Shown here: in pieces, positions 42,021-54,029 of the stretch
Layout: each line of letters begins with the position of its first letter
How positions within the stretch are numbered: the first letter of the stretch is position 1
Source of the DNA: Setomelanomma holmii
Lineage: Eukaryota > Ascomycota > Dothideomycetes > Pleosporales > Phaeosphaeriaceae
DNA: 64,000 nt
Reading direction: 5' to 3'
Assembly: GCA_010015745.1 (NCBI GenBank)
Contig: ML978159.1
Location: 1 to 64,000 of the forward strand
Notes under the pieces: model-generated
What the model was told of the DNA's origin: nothing
The model's input: the letters and a program-made list of their open reading frames with translations, nothing else
Databases searched by the model: none
Program-made: the position numbers and the translations under genes

Positions 42021-43175
42021 TCATCGGAACTCTATTGCACCCTGACACCCATGGTCTTGCACATGTTCCAATTGCAGCTTCTGAAATCTACACGCTGTCA
42101 GCTTTGTACACATACGCGGTTAGAACTGGTCGACTCACTTCTCGCTCTTAGCGTGGAAATATATGCCCTCAATTCCGCCCGACACCTGGTTGAAGCAGAT
42201 ATAGTAAAAGCCTTCGAAACTTGCGCCACTAATTGTCCGTACTCGATGGTCGGGCACCAAAAAGTATTCTTTCCAGCGCATAAATAAGTGCTCCTTCTGC
42301 ATCCAGTCCTTGGTCACTAGTTCAGGTCGTGAAGAGTACTTTGAGAGTGGTTTGTATGCGGGGAAGCGTGCCCAGTGTTGCCGGTCAACCTTCTCGTTGG
42401 AGCCCCATTCTGGGTGCTGGGTGATGAAAGTGTATTTAGAGCCGATGATTTCGCCCTCGAAGTATGTTGTTAAGCTTGGGTGGTCTTCTGTCAATCCTGT
42501 TGGCATGTCAGTCTACGATCCGGGTGCGAAATTGGCTGGCCGGTGCCCACCTTTGATGCGCAAGTATCCACACATGAACGATTCGCGCATATCCACATGC
42601 TTCACCTCCACCTCCACTTCGTATTGCTGGCGATCAGACGTCTGGCTGCCCTTGAAGCGACTGCCGGGTCGGAGGAGGGATGAGGAGCTATTGGGCAGAA
42701 ACTGCGCTTGCCGTCAGCAAAATGCTCTTGGTTGAGAGGCCACCAGATTTCCACTATTACACACCCGGTGAGCTGGGAAAGGCGACGACAAGTGATTCGC
42801 GTACAGCGATATAGGCGTTGGGGCGGTTGCAGAAAGCGGTGAAGTGTGAGATGTGCGCTGATCTTCTGCGCCATCATCCATCGAAGTCATAGGCGTAGGT
42901 GTGTCCCTGACCGGAGCTTCTATACGTGCATTCGAGGGTTTGGCCTGCGATTCTGAGGGCGATTGCGCGCGCGACGAGGGCTCTTGTGGAGGCGGTGTTG
43001 GCAGTTGCATGGGCACGTCAAGAGTAGACTCAACATTGTTGCTGGCATTGAATTCATGTGTCGGGCTCAATTCGCGTGTTGGGGTGATGCGCGACTCCTC
43101 TGGTGGGCAGGTTATGTGGCCGGTGATGCTCTCGTGCTCCACTGGCGATAGCATAGCATCATCGGGCGTCGGCAT
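42021..43175 (-). CDS. gid4: GID E3 ligase substrate receptor Gid4 (Vid24)
   Basis: Four exons, 43175-42765, 42701-42551, 42496-42139 and 42087-42021, joined in phase to 328 residues. Gid4 recognises Pro/N-degrons and targets gluconeogenic enzymes such as Fbp1 for degradation when glucose returns. The first 135 residues are Pro/Ser/Thr-rich and disordered. The conserved barrel begins FLPNSSSSLLRPGSRFKGSQ. It continues with QQYEVEVEVKHVDM, RESFMCGYLRIKGLTEDHP, TTYFEGEIIGSKYTFIT, HPEWGSNEKVDRQHWARFPA, HLFMRWKEYFLVPDHRV and ISGASFEGFYYICFN. These are near-invariant in the family. The last exon adds FQKLQLEHVQDHG. The second splice choice rests on restoring FLPNSS in phase. Confidence 0.95.
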
Positions 43176-43797
43176 GGTCCGGTATCGCGGGTGGGAAAAT
43201 TCACGATAGACGACGTTGTAAATTACATGTAGGACGAAAGGAAGGCGAGAGGGCGATTACAAAATAGGATTGTCAAGGATCAGAAGCCGTGGCGATGGGC
43301 GGAGGGTGCTATGGAGTTGTTCGAATTGGATTCGGCGTGTCTGGGCGATAAGTGGGTCCGCTGAGGGCTGGCTTGCAGGCCTGCAGTTCGCGGGGAAGGG
43401 TGCGCACTAGCTCACGTGGGGACCGACGGTTTCCACCCACTCTCGAGGATCGAGATGTCGCAGGAACTTACAAGGTCAAATCCAAGAGGAAATCCAAAAC
43501 CCGGAAGACGTAATTTGCACCAGCTTGAGGATGTTTCATTACACTCCAAGTATGTGGTGAGCGCGAGTTGCCCTAACCAATGTAGATATTGAACTGCACA
43601 TCCCACCCAGTGGTTCAGTGCTGTCATCTTGACAGTATTTAAGCTGGTTCGACATATGTGACAGCCGTTAACACACCCCACGTTGGACTCCAGACGCCAG
43701 GCCCGCCAATAGGCTCTGGCGTTTCCGCAACGGTAATCTGATCGCGTCCACACGTGTCGCCGACAAAAGAAACTTCTCCGACCCAAAGCGCAGAGGC
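43176..43797. other. Intergenic, GID4 upstream / Mago downstream
   Basis: About 620 bases. It holds the GID4 promoter and leader near 43176 and the Mago 3' UTR near 43797. Minus-strand frames here have no motif. Nothing else seen. Confidence 0.4.
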
Positions 43798-44554
43798 TTA
43801 AATCGGCTTAATCTGCATCTGTGTAAGCTTCGACAACGCCTCGGTATGGAGGGTTTCTACCTTGAAGTGCAGTGAGATCAGCGAGAAGACCAAGGCCTTG
43901 AGATCTTGGACAAGATAGTAGAAGACGCGAAGACCCTCGGGGTCTGAAGAATCCTGCACATCCTGTAATGAGCCAATTTTGGCAGTCTGATATGGTCAAT
44001 TTATGTTCAGTGGTTGGAATAGTTGTCTCTACCTCGAAAGAGATGTGCTCGCTTCCTAAGCGGATCTCAAGTTCTTGACGGCCATCTTTGTTCTTCTGTG
44101 GCCATTTTGTGTCATCTTCCCTGTTGACTTTGATCAGCATTGGCACATAGACCGATCGGGATCTTGACATACTTGAGGATCTCGCTCTCCTTTACAATGC
44201 GCTTGATTTCTGCGACCAAAGCATCACTCACACACACTGCACGTATTAGACGGTTCACGATGAACGAGAAGTCCAAACATACTTTCTTTCCGGATTAGGG
44301 AGTCATTGCGGTAGTTTGAGTTGTTCGCATATCGGGCGGATGCGCTACGTCCGTCTCCCAAAACTCGAAAATCGAATTCTGGATGACATGAACGCTGTAC
44401 TCTGTCATTGATCTAGGTGGACTGACCTAGAAACTCATGGCCAAAACGTCCTTGGTGACCTGAGCTGCAAATGGTCAGTTAGAGTGCTGCCTCGCTACGC
44501 AAAATGCTGCGATACGTACTAGTATCTCAGATAGAAGGGCTCGTTTTCACTCAT
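43798..44554 (-). CDS. mago: Mago nashi, exon junction complex core protein
   Basis: Seven exons: 44554-44520, 44464-44427, 44378-44283, 44236-44173, 44120-44033, 43986-43861 and 43812-43798, joined in phase to 153 residues. Mago binds Y14 and locks eIF4A3 on spliced mRNA. The protein is almost entirely recognisable: MSENEPFYLRYYSGHQGRFG, EFDFRVLGDGRSASARYANN, SLIRKEMCVSDALVAEIKRI, ESEILKEDDTKWPQKNKDGR, QELEIRLGSEHISFE and a C-terminus HFKIKPI. The six introns are 46-55 nt with GTAYGT-like or similar donors. The last coding exon is only 15 nt (IKPI plus stop). Intron density is the highest in the window, notable for a protein that marks exon junctions. Confidence 0.95.
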
Positions 44555-45019
44555 AGTATGGATCGTTCGATGAGTATGCGTGCGGTGTTCCAGATAATTA
44601 TGTGAATATCAGAACTTGTGTCTGGGCTAAGTATGCGGGCGAGTGGTGGTGAGGTTCTCACGATCTTCGGCGGCGGCGGCGACAGGGATCCGCCTTAGCG
44701 AGCTCCTGGGCTTGGCGACCCTAGAATCTCGAACTGACACCTAAACAGCGACCACATCCTAGGAGACGCAGTTCCTCGCAAACAAGAAGCACCTCTCAGT
44801 GTCGGGCAGTCGCACCCCCTTCTCTCATCTCGCCCTCGCCACGTCTCCTCTTCCTCACGCCATCCCTCCCCGCCAAAGTTCCGAACCGTACACGTAGCAT
44901 CCCACCCACCCTGGAGGTCTGAGGAATCGCGGGCTGGAGGCCATTGGTGGAAGCGCGACGACTGCGAGTAATACGACTTTTGATCTGGCGTTACCGGACA
45001 CCTCTGCTCTGTAGTCAGC
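44555..45019. promoter_or_regulatory. Bidirectional promoter, Mago / beta-COP
   Basis: 465 bases between divergent ATGs. A strong CT-rich tract on the plus strand at about 44815-44875 sits upstream of the beta-COP start, typical of highly expressed fungal genes. No other element identified. Confidence 0.5.
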
Positions 45020-48000
45020 ATGGCGACGTTCCTTGAGAATGCGTATAGTTTGGTATGGAACACCTGGCAGTTCGAGGGAGCTCGAGGAAGCTGACTGCGG
45101 TCCATAGGTGCACCAGGACAACGCGGCCGATGTCCCGTCGCAAAATGAGCTCAAGCAAGCTCTAGAGAAGGGAAACGACGAGCAGAAGATCGAGACAATG
45201 GTGCGCTCAAGCCATTGTGGCTGCCCCGCCTCGTTGAACATGACGGTCTGACAACCCAGCAGAAGAAGATCCTCTCCATAATGCTCAACGGCGACCCCCA
45301 GACCGGCCTCCTCATGCACATTATACGATTCGTAATGCCAAGCAAGTCGAAGCCTCTCAAGAAACTCATGTACTTCTTCTTCGAAGTATGTCCGAAGCAC
45401 GACGCACAAGGGAAACTGCGACAGGAGTGGATCTTGGTTTGGTTAGCTACCACGCCGTTGAACATGGAAGGAAGAAACGCTGATAGTGTGACAGCAATGC
45501 CATTCGATTTGACTTGCAGGCACCCAACGAATACGTACGAGGAAACACATTGCGCTTCGTGTATGCGCTCCAAACGCTGAAGTCACGACTAGGACTGACA
45601 AGCTTCTAGGACAAAACTGAGGGACGCGGAGCTTGTAGAGCCGCTACTACGTAAGACATACGTACAGAGCAAGTCCTTCACAGTATGCTAACAAACGACG
45701 ACAGAGCCGGTTCGCCAATGTCTCACCCACCGACATGCATACGTTCGCAAGAATGCGACTTTCGCAGTTGCTTCCATCTTCACACATCTTCCAGAGCTCA
45801 TGCCCGATGCTCCGGACATGCTCACAACCTTCCTGGATGACGAGAATGATCCGACCTGCAAGCGCAACGCTTTTGCCGCACTGGTTTCTGTTAGCCACGA
45901 GAAAGCCTTGGAATACCTCAGTACCGTGTTCGACGCGATACCGAATCACGAGGAACTTTTCTTGCTCGCGGAGCTTGAGTTCATCCGTAAGGACGCCGTT
46001 GTGAATCCATCCAACAAGGCACGTTACCTTCGACTCATCTTTGATCTCCTCGAATCGCAAGTCTCTACCGTCGTATACGAATCCGCGCACGCTCTTACGA
46101 CCCTTACAAGTAACCCGGTTGCTGTCAAAGCAGCAGCGGGAAAATTTGTCGAGTTGGCAATCAAGGAGCCGGACAATAATGTCAAACTTATCGTTCTGGA
46201 ACGGGTAGATCAGCTGCGGCAAAAGAATGAAGGAGTCATCGACGATCTGACCATGGAAGTACTGCGCGTCCTATCTAGCACCGACTTGGACGTCCGCAAG
46301 AAGTCGTTGAGCATTGCCATGGAAATGATCTCAAGCAGGAATGTCGAAGAAGTGGTACTGCTTCTGAAGAAGGAGCTCATGAAGACTGTCGATGAGCAGT
46401 ACGAGAAGAATTCCGAGTATAGGTCTCTGCTTATCTCCTCGATACACTCAGCCGCTATCAAGTTCCCCGAGGTCGCTGCTAGTGTGGTTGGATCTCTCAT
46501 GGACTTCATCTCAGATGTTAGCAGCAATGCTTCAGCTGTCGATGTTATCTCTTTCGTCAAGGAAGTTGTCGAACGATTCCCAGACCTGCGTCCTTCCATC
46601 ATCGAGCGCTTGGTGTCGACCCTTGGCGAGGTACGTGCTGGGAAGGTGTATCGTGGCGTACTGTGGATCATTGGCGAGTACTCTCTGGAGGCAAAGGACA
46701 TCCGCGATGCATGGAAAGGGATCCGATTTTCTCTTGGCGAAATACCTATTCTGGCGTCTGAGCAACGCTTGTTGGATGATGCATCAGGAGGTAAGGAGGG
46801 AAGTGAACAAGTCAACGGCCATGCCAAGTCATCCGCAGCCCCCACCGGATCGCGAAAAGTCCTTGCAGACGGCACCTACGCAACGGAGAGTGCACTCACA
46901 TCTTCAGCAGCGGCGAAAGCAAAGCTGGAAGCGGTCAAGAATTCTCAAAAGCCTCCTCTACGACAACTGGTCCTGGACGGCGACTACTATCTTGCGACTG
47001 TTTTGTCCAGTACTTTGACGAAGCTCGTCATGCGCCACTCGGATATTTCAAAAGATGCAGCACGCACCAATGCCTTGCGCGCCGAGGCCATGCTCATCAT
47101 GATCTCAATCATCCGTGTCGGCCAGTCACAGTTTGTCAAGACCTTCATCGACGAGGACTCTGTCGACCGTATCATGTCGTGCGTGAGGTCACTATCTGAA
47201 TTTTCGCAAAGAAACGAGCTGGAAACTGTCTTTTTGGAGGACACAAGGAAATCCTTCGCTGCAATGGTGCAGACGGAAGAAAAGAAACGGGCCGCAAAGG
47301 AAGCATCGGAGAGAGCCAAGTCGGCTGTCAATGTTGATGACTCCTTCAGCATTCGACAACTCAAGAAGAAGGACGCGGATAACAGCGACGAGATTGAGCA
47401 AGACCTGGAACGAGCGACTGGTGGTGACACTGCAACGGAAGATCTCACATCGAAACTTAGCCGCGTGGTCCAGCTCACTGGCTTCTCAGACTCGGTTTAT
47501 GCTGAGGCGTACGTCAAGGTCCATCAATTTGACATCGTCCTAGATGTCCTTCTCGTCAACCAGACGACAGAAACGCTCCAGAATTTGACAGTCGAATTTG
47601 CGACGCTTGGCGACTTGAAAGTTGTTGAGCGACCTCCCACGCAAAACGTCGGACCTCACGATTTCATCAACATTCAGGCGACCATTAAGGTTTCATCGAC
47701 CGACACCGGTGTTATCTTTGGAAACATTCTGTATGAAGGGGAAAAGGGTGTTGACTCGAATGTGGTCATTCTTAATGATGTCCATGTCGACATCATGGAC
47801 TACATCAAGCCTGCGCAATGCACCGAGACACAATTCAGGACCATGTGGACTGAGTTCGAATGGGAGAACAAGGTCAACATCAATTCGAAGGCCAAGACCC
47901 TACGCGAGTTCTTGAAGCAGCTTATGGCTTCTACCAACATGAGCTGTCTGACACCCGAGGCATCAATGAAGGGTGACTGCCAATTCTTGTCAGCGAATCT

Positions 48001-48214
48001 GTACGCCAGGAGCGTGTTTGGTAAGCTCCATCCCCGCAATGTTCATGTGCTTCGCTGATGCAATATAGGTGAGGATGCGCTTGCCAATCTCAGTATAGAG
48101 AAAGAAGGCGACAACGGGCCCATCACAGGATTTGTTCGTATCCGAAGTCGGTCGCAAGGGCTTGCACTTAGCTTGGGTTCATTAAAGGGTCTCAACAAGG
48201 TTGGTGTAGCATGA
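45020..48214 (+). CDS. sec26: Coatomer subunit beta (Sec26)
   Basis: Seven exons: 45020-45052, 45108-45200, 45263-45441, 45495-45560, 45610-45650, 45705-48020 and 48069-48214, joined in phase to 957 residues, the usual beta-COP length. It is a core subunit of the COPI coat for Golgi-to-ER retrieval. The N-terminal HEAT solenoid contains LNGDPQTGLLMHIIRFVMPS, KKLMYFFFEVCPK, RQCLTHRHAYVRKNATFAV and VYRGVLWIIGEY. A linker rich in charged residues is followed by the appendage (YAEAYVKVHQFDIVLDVLLV, NVVILNDVHVDIMDYIKP, EFEWENKVNI) and ends ITGFVRIRSRSQGLALSLG. Clustering of introns at the 5' end is typical. Well supported throughout. Confidence 0.96.
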
Positions 48215-48679
48215 GCATGCATGGTCTTGGTAGTGTTCCGTTAGGCTGCGACCTCGCAATGGTAGCAGTGTTTAGAGTAGCGGCTGCGAGAGGAAGGGTC
48301 CGCATTGCGCCGCCAATTGGAGTCAGAATGAGCTTTCACTGCTCATCGGACGAAAAGGTGTGCAAGGCAAGGTCATTGATATTGTAGCACTGAAATCAAA
48401 CCACACATGAATGTTCAACTTTGACATGGCATGCTGTCCTGGTGGTGGTGCATTGTCATGATCAAGCGGAGGTGCCTCGGTTCGTCATGCACGCAGGGTC
48501 CAACGGCGTTGTTTCCTTTTGTGTAGCAGCAGCCCATGCGTCAGCGGCAGCATCAACGATTCCTGGGAGCACCCACAGGAACGCTTACTCCGCGTCTCAT
48601 GACCTACCCATTGCTTGTTCTGACTTGTTGTTGCACACATCATTATGCTCCCTGAGCCCGTTTTCTTCTCGCGATAGCC
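48215..48679. other. Intergenic, beta-COP 3' UTR and kinase promoter
   Basis: 465 bases between two plus-strand genes. No coding signal or repeat recognised. Confidence 0.4.
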
Positions 48680-50321
48680 ATGTCTTCCGCCGCAGGGGAC
48701 GACGATCCTTTCAAAGACCCGTCGCTCGCGTCTACCGCTCCGCAACCTCCGCAGCCAGCCGACGACTCCACAGCGCATCTCGATGTGCCGGACACGCTCG
48801 CTGTGGGCCGCGAAGCATCGCTGACACTGGGCAGCGAATCCCTCGTTATCGTGGGTGGGTAGTTCCGCGGCGTTGACACGACTTCGCACTGAACAGAGAT
48901 AGACGAAGAGCTGCAGGACAGCAAGAGCGCCGGTTGCTGCGGCATTTCCCTCGCAGGCAGTAAGCTCAGATGTGCATCTGGCCTGCCAGCCGCTCACACA
49001 GGCAGACAATAAAACCACCCGCTCCATTCCCTTTCACAACGTTCTCTGGGCCGAGCACTCCGACGACGGCAATGTTACCATCCAGTATGCGCAAGCTGTC
49101 GCGAAGAAGGCTGTTCGACCTGCCATCATTAGCTACCGCCTCGACAAGCCGGACAGCCGCTTGACGGAAGCATGGATTGCAAAGCTGCTAGACCGCGCAT
49201 ATGGCGCTTCACAGCGCCAGAAACGGATCAAAGTGCTCATCAACCCCTTTGGTGGACAGGGCGGAGCTGTGAAGATATACCACAAACTGATCGCCCCAAT
49301 ATTTGCTGCCGCTAGGTGCCAGCTGGACGTTGAGGAGACAACTCACCAGGGACATGGCGTGGACATCGCAAGAGACATGGACATTGAGGCTTATGATGTC
49401 GTTGCTTGCTCCTCAGGAGACGGGATACCGCACGAGGTCTGGAATGGTTTGGGCCAACGACCGGATGCTGCAAGAGCCTTGGTCAAGATGGCTGTGGCCC
49501 AGCTTCCCTGTGGCTCGGGCAATGCTGCGAGTCTCAACTTCAACGGCACTGACAACCCCAGTTTGGCCGCTCTGGCAGTTGTCAAGGGACTTCGCACGCC
49601 TCTGGATTTGGCTTCTGTGTCCCAAGGCGACCGCCGCACGCTCTCGTTTTTGTCGCAGTCAGTTGGCATAGTGGCAGAGACCGATCTCGCGACGGAGCAC
49701 CTGCGGTGGATGGGCAGTGCGCGTTTCACGTGGGGCTTCCTAGTGAGGCTCGTTAGCAAGACAGTCTACCCTGCCGATATCGCCGTGAAGGTCGAGTATG
49801 ATAGCAAGGCAGCCGTGAGGGAGGCGTACCGGAATGAGGCATCGAAGCCTCCACGTAGCGTTGATAATCGGACCCTGCCAGCTGCAGACGCCGGTCTACC
49901 CAGCCTCAAATACGGAACGATCAAGGATCCTCTCCCCTCTGGATGGGAGATAACACCACACGACCAACTAGGCAACTTTTATGCTGGCAACATCGCCTAC
50001 ATGTCGCCGGACGCCAACTTCTTCCCTGCATCTCTACCCTCAGACGGATGCCTCGATCTGATCCGTATTCGTGGCGATATTGCCCGTACAACTTCCATCA
50101 AGACTTTGATGGCGATCGAAAACCACACTTTCTTCGATATGCCTCATGTAGACTACCAGAAAATAAGTGCTTACCGAATTATACCCAAGGATCAGAAGGA
50201 CGGCTATATTAGTATCGACGGCGAACGAGTGCCTTTTGAGGGTTTCCAGGTTGAGGTACACAAGGGGTTAGGAACGGTCTTGAGTAAGAGTGGGCACTTG
50301 TGCGAGGCCAAAGGCGTGTAG
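48680..50321 (+). CDS. Sphingoid long-chain base kinase (Lcb4/5-like)
   Basis: Three exons, 48680-48854, 48897-48959 and 49006-50321, joined in phase to 517 residues. It phosphorylates sphingosine-type bases to their 1-phosphates. The DAGK-type catalytic domain shows IKVLINPFGGQGGAVKIY, then the glycine loop SSGDGIPHEVWNGL, which carries the SGDG active-site motif, and LPCGSGNAASLNFNG. C-terminal conserved blocks include SQSVGIVAETDLATEHLRWM and FYAGNIAYMSPDANFFPASL, then DGCLDLIRI and FSIDGE-like YISIDGERV. The N-terminal SIPFHNVLWAE is also typical of fungal sphingosine kinases. The short second exon carries vicinal cysteines (AGCCGISLA), a possible palmitoylation site that would bring the enzyme to membranes (inference). 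Confidence 0.92.
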
Positions 50322-51662
50322 TAGTGGCAACACCAACACGCACTGGGCGAGACAGTGGCAAGTACCAATGTTTTGGCTCGACCTCAATATTTGACTGGCG
50401 TTCACATTGTGGGTATATACCATTTTCCTAAGCCCAATCAACTCAGAAGCGCATATTAGCAGCGCCAAGCCAACGCCTAGTCTTCTCGACGCGCCCCAAA
50501 ACTTGCCCGAAGTTGTCAATCGAAACTCCTCGTCCTTCGAACCTTATATTTGAATCGGCGTTGAGAAGATGTTGGCGTTGTTGAAAATTCAAGTACTTGC
50601 GCGGCGATGCCTTGAACTACCAAGATAATTATAGAACAGGGACAGAGCGACTGCGGCAGCAACTTGCATCTCGACTGCGTACCTAATGCTTGTTATACAA
50701 CAAGCTACCGCACGCAAGATCACGCAGTTGCTTGATCACTAGTGCTGCCGCTAGACCCCTGCCGATCTTGCCAATGGGGAAGGTAGGTTCCCCTGTTATG
50801 TTTCGACGTATCTTATCGGCGAACCTCATCTATTATCCAATATTACCTTGTGCATGAAGGGGAAACTAGAAGACTACTACCTTCCAGTAAGTCACACATC
50901 GCGGGCTCTGATTAGTCCGCGCGGTATGTTCGACTGCGGACATTTCTTGGCAGGCGTCCGCCATACACAGTCAAGATTAGTCCTGGGTTAGTTCAAACAT
51001 GTGTAGTAGCCTCAATTACTCAAATTACCGCCGAATACGCCTCCGCTGTGGAGACGGTCCGCCGCTCCACCGCAGGCTTGCAACTCCGCGGTACACGGGG
51101 CAGCAGCAAATGCTTTACACGACGGTCATCAGTTCGACACTTCGTAGTACACAGTATCATCTGGATTCAGGTCTTACTCTAAAATCATGATGGCTCTCAG
51201 ACACTTCTCCTGGGCCGCCCCGCAGCCTACTTGTCATCCGCATGACCATGACGCTTCACTTCTCACAGAAGTGCCAAGCATTTTCTAACTGCACTTACGG
51301 CTCGATGGGTACCAAACGGGCAAGTGACTTCGTCCAGTGTACCCGCAGTTTTGAAGCTCATGCGAGGAATCTTCTCTGGCAGACTGTCTAGACGGAATGC
51401 GCTGCGAAAGAGGAAGCTCAGTCTCAACCCCCTGGATTTCCACAACTTTACCGCACGAGACCACTGTTGCCGGAACACACAAACTACATTATCTGAGCTC
51501 AGCTTCCTGATTAGGCAGTTGACGATGCCCACTCTACTGCTCGGTAGCTTGCTCGCTGGTCTCGCGACATCTACCTTCGAAGTATAAGTATGTGCCAGTT
51601 CAGCAGTTTGCTGTGGTCATCCCAAGCCTGTGATCGCCAGCTTGCCATCACAATCACTCAGA
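50322..51662. other. 1.3-kb intergenic region upstream of fungalysin
   Basis: No recognisable gene on either strand; the longest open frames are under 90 codons. The last 300 bases carry the fungalysin promoter and leader. No repeats found. Confidence 0.4.
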
Positions 51663-53761
51663 ATGCACACTTCACTTCTGGCTAGTGTTGCCCTCGTTGC
51701 ACTTGTTGGAGCCCATCCATCTGGCCATGGCAAAAGCCTAGTTGGTCGCGCCATTGACCTCAATGCTTTTCGACTCAAGGCTACCTCCCAATACGTCAAT
51801 GCTTCAACAACGGAGACCAGCCCTGTCATCCACCGCAGCAAGCGTGCCGACTATGTTGAGGCAGCCACTCAACTAGTCAAGTCCATTGCGAAAGACGCCA
51901 AGTTCCGAGTTGTTGGAGACCACTATGTTGGTTCGAACGGCATTGCACACGTCAACTTCAAACAGACTGCCAACGATCTGGACATTGACAACGCCGACTT
52001 CAACGTCAATGTCCGTTCAATTATCCTATCTGTCTTCGGCTTACTGACGTGCATAGGTTGCTGCGGACGGATCGATCTTCTCCTATGGCAATTCGTTCTT
52101 TGCTGGAAGCATTCCCGCTAACCCGCTTACAAAGCGTGACTTATCTGACCCAGTCGATGCGTTGAAGACGGCCACAGGTCAATTGCAGCTCCCTATTCAG
52201 GCTGAGAAGGCCTCTGCTGAGACCGCTGAGGGCAAGGAGACTTTCACTCTGAAGGGAACTTCGGGTGCGGTGAAGGATCCTGAGGCGAAGCTCGTGTATC
52301 TCGTCAAATCTGATGGATCGCTCGCCCTCACTTGGCGTGTCGAGACTGATATCATGAGCAACTGGCTGCTGACCTACGTTGACGCTGCTACCAATGAAGA
52401 AATTCATGGTGTCGTTGACTACTCCGCAGACGCAACCTACCAAGTCTAGTAAGTCTGTCGGACCGCTGCGAGAGACCTCCACTAATCGTGTGCAGTGCTT
52501 GGGGTTTGAACGACCCTAGTGAAGGATCCCGAACCACCATATCCAACCCTTGGGACATCACCGCTTCCGAATTTACTTGGCAAGGAACTGGAACTACAAC
52601 CTACAATGTGCCTCGTGGTAACAACGCCATCGCACAATCCAACCCAAGCGGGGGAACTGCATACCTCAACAACTATCGCCCTTCAAGCAGCAGTCAAGCT
52701 TTCGTTTATCCTTTCACTACCTCAATGACACCACCTTCGAGCTTCGTGGATGCGTCGATTGTGCAGCTCTTCTACACCGCCAACACGTACCATGATCTTC
52801 TTTACATTCTTGGCTTCACTGAGAAAGCTGGGAATTTTGAGGTCAACAACAACGGCCAAGGCGGAACTGGTGAGCTTCGGTGCCAGCTTGGAATATGAGC
52901 TATACACTGACTGCATACTTCTAGGCAACGATATGGTCATTCTGAATACCCAGGACGGCTCTGGAACTAACAATGCCAACTTTGCCACGCCCCCTGATGG
53001 TCAGAGCGGTCGCATGCGAATGTACATATGGAACAAGTCAACGCCAAACCGTGACAGCAGCTTCGAAGCTGGTGTAGTCATCCACGAGTACACTCACGGC
53101 CTCTCGACGCGTCTCACAGGTGGACCAGCCAACTCCAACTGCCTCAATGCTCTTGAGTCCGGCGGTATGGGCGAAGGCTGGGGTGACTTCATGGCCACCG
53201 CCATCCGCCTCAAGAAGGGTGATACCCGTGCCACTAACTACCCAATGGGCGCATGGATTAACAACAGCCCTGCCGGTATCCGCAAGTACGTCTACTCGAC
53301 GTCCTTGACGACGAACCCCCATGTCTACACTGACGTGGATGCCATCTCTGAAGTGCACGGCATCGGAACCGTATGGGCCACCATTTTGTACGAGGTGTTG
53401 TGGAACTTGATCGACACGTACGGCAAAAACGATGCTGCAAAGCCTACATTTGACAGCAGTGGCGTGCCTACGGACGGCAAATACCTTGCTATGAAGCTCG
53501 TCATTGACGGCATGGCTCTGTAAGTCTACTCAGCCAATCCATCACCAAACATCGGACCGTACTAACACTCAACTCAGCCAACCCTGCAGCCCCAACTTTG
53601 TCCAGGCCCGCGATGCCATCATTGACGCTGACACAGCGCTCACGGGCGGTAAGAACAAGTGTGACCTCTGGAAGGCTTTCGCAAAGAGAGGTCTTGGCAC
53701 GGGTGCCAAGTACAGCTCGACCAAGAGGACAGGAAGCACCGCGGTACCTTCTGGTTGCTAA
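51663..53761 (+). CDS. Secreted fungalysin metalloprotease (peptidase family M36)
   Basis: Five exons, 51663-52010, 52057-52448, 52496-52869, 52925-53519 and 53578-53761, joined in phase to 630 residues, the normal pre-pro length. A signal peptide (MHTSLLASVALVALVGAHP) is followed by an inhibitory propeptide of about 225 residues (FTP-type, with FRVVGDHYVGSNGIAHVNF). The mature enzyme starts near YAWGLNDPSEGSRTT. Zinc site: HEYTH at 425-429, with the third ligand Glu at about 455 in EGWGDF. The C-terminus has the conserved NFVQARDAIIDAD and CDLWKAFAKRGLG. Fungalysins are secreted broad-specificity proteases used in nutrition; in plant pathogens some cleave host chitinases. All residues needed for activity are present. 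Confidence 0.95.
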
Positions 53762-54029
53762 GCGAGGATCATATCCTCAACCTCAGAACGACTTGGTGCA
53801 GCTTGTTATGTAAAGGATGATAGTTGTACAGTTATCATCTAAATGCACATACGTTGATATCCATGTTCTACCGACCCTAGTTCGTGCCTGCTCAGGTGGC
53901 TAGCAACAACATGGATGAGTCTAGCAAATATTAGCGCGATTGTACGACTGTCAAATACCACTCACTCCTAAGGCTGGGAAGCCTGCTGCCTAGCGTAAAC
54001 TTTCACACACTCCTTATCGTATTCACCGT

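Noticed and set aside
46210..47478. Long minus-strand frames (221 and 163 codons) inside beta-COP
   Set aside because: Antisense shadows of a well-conserved coding exon.
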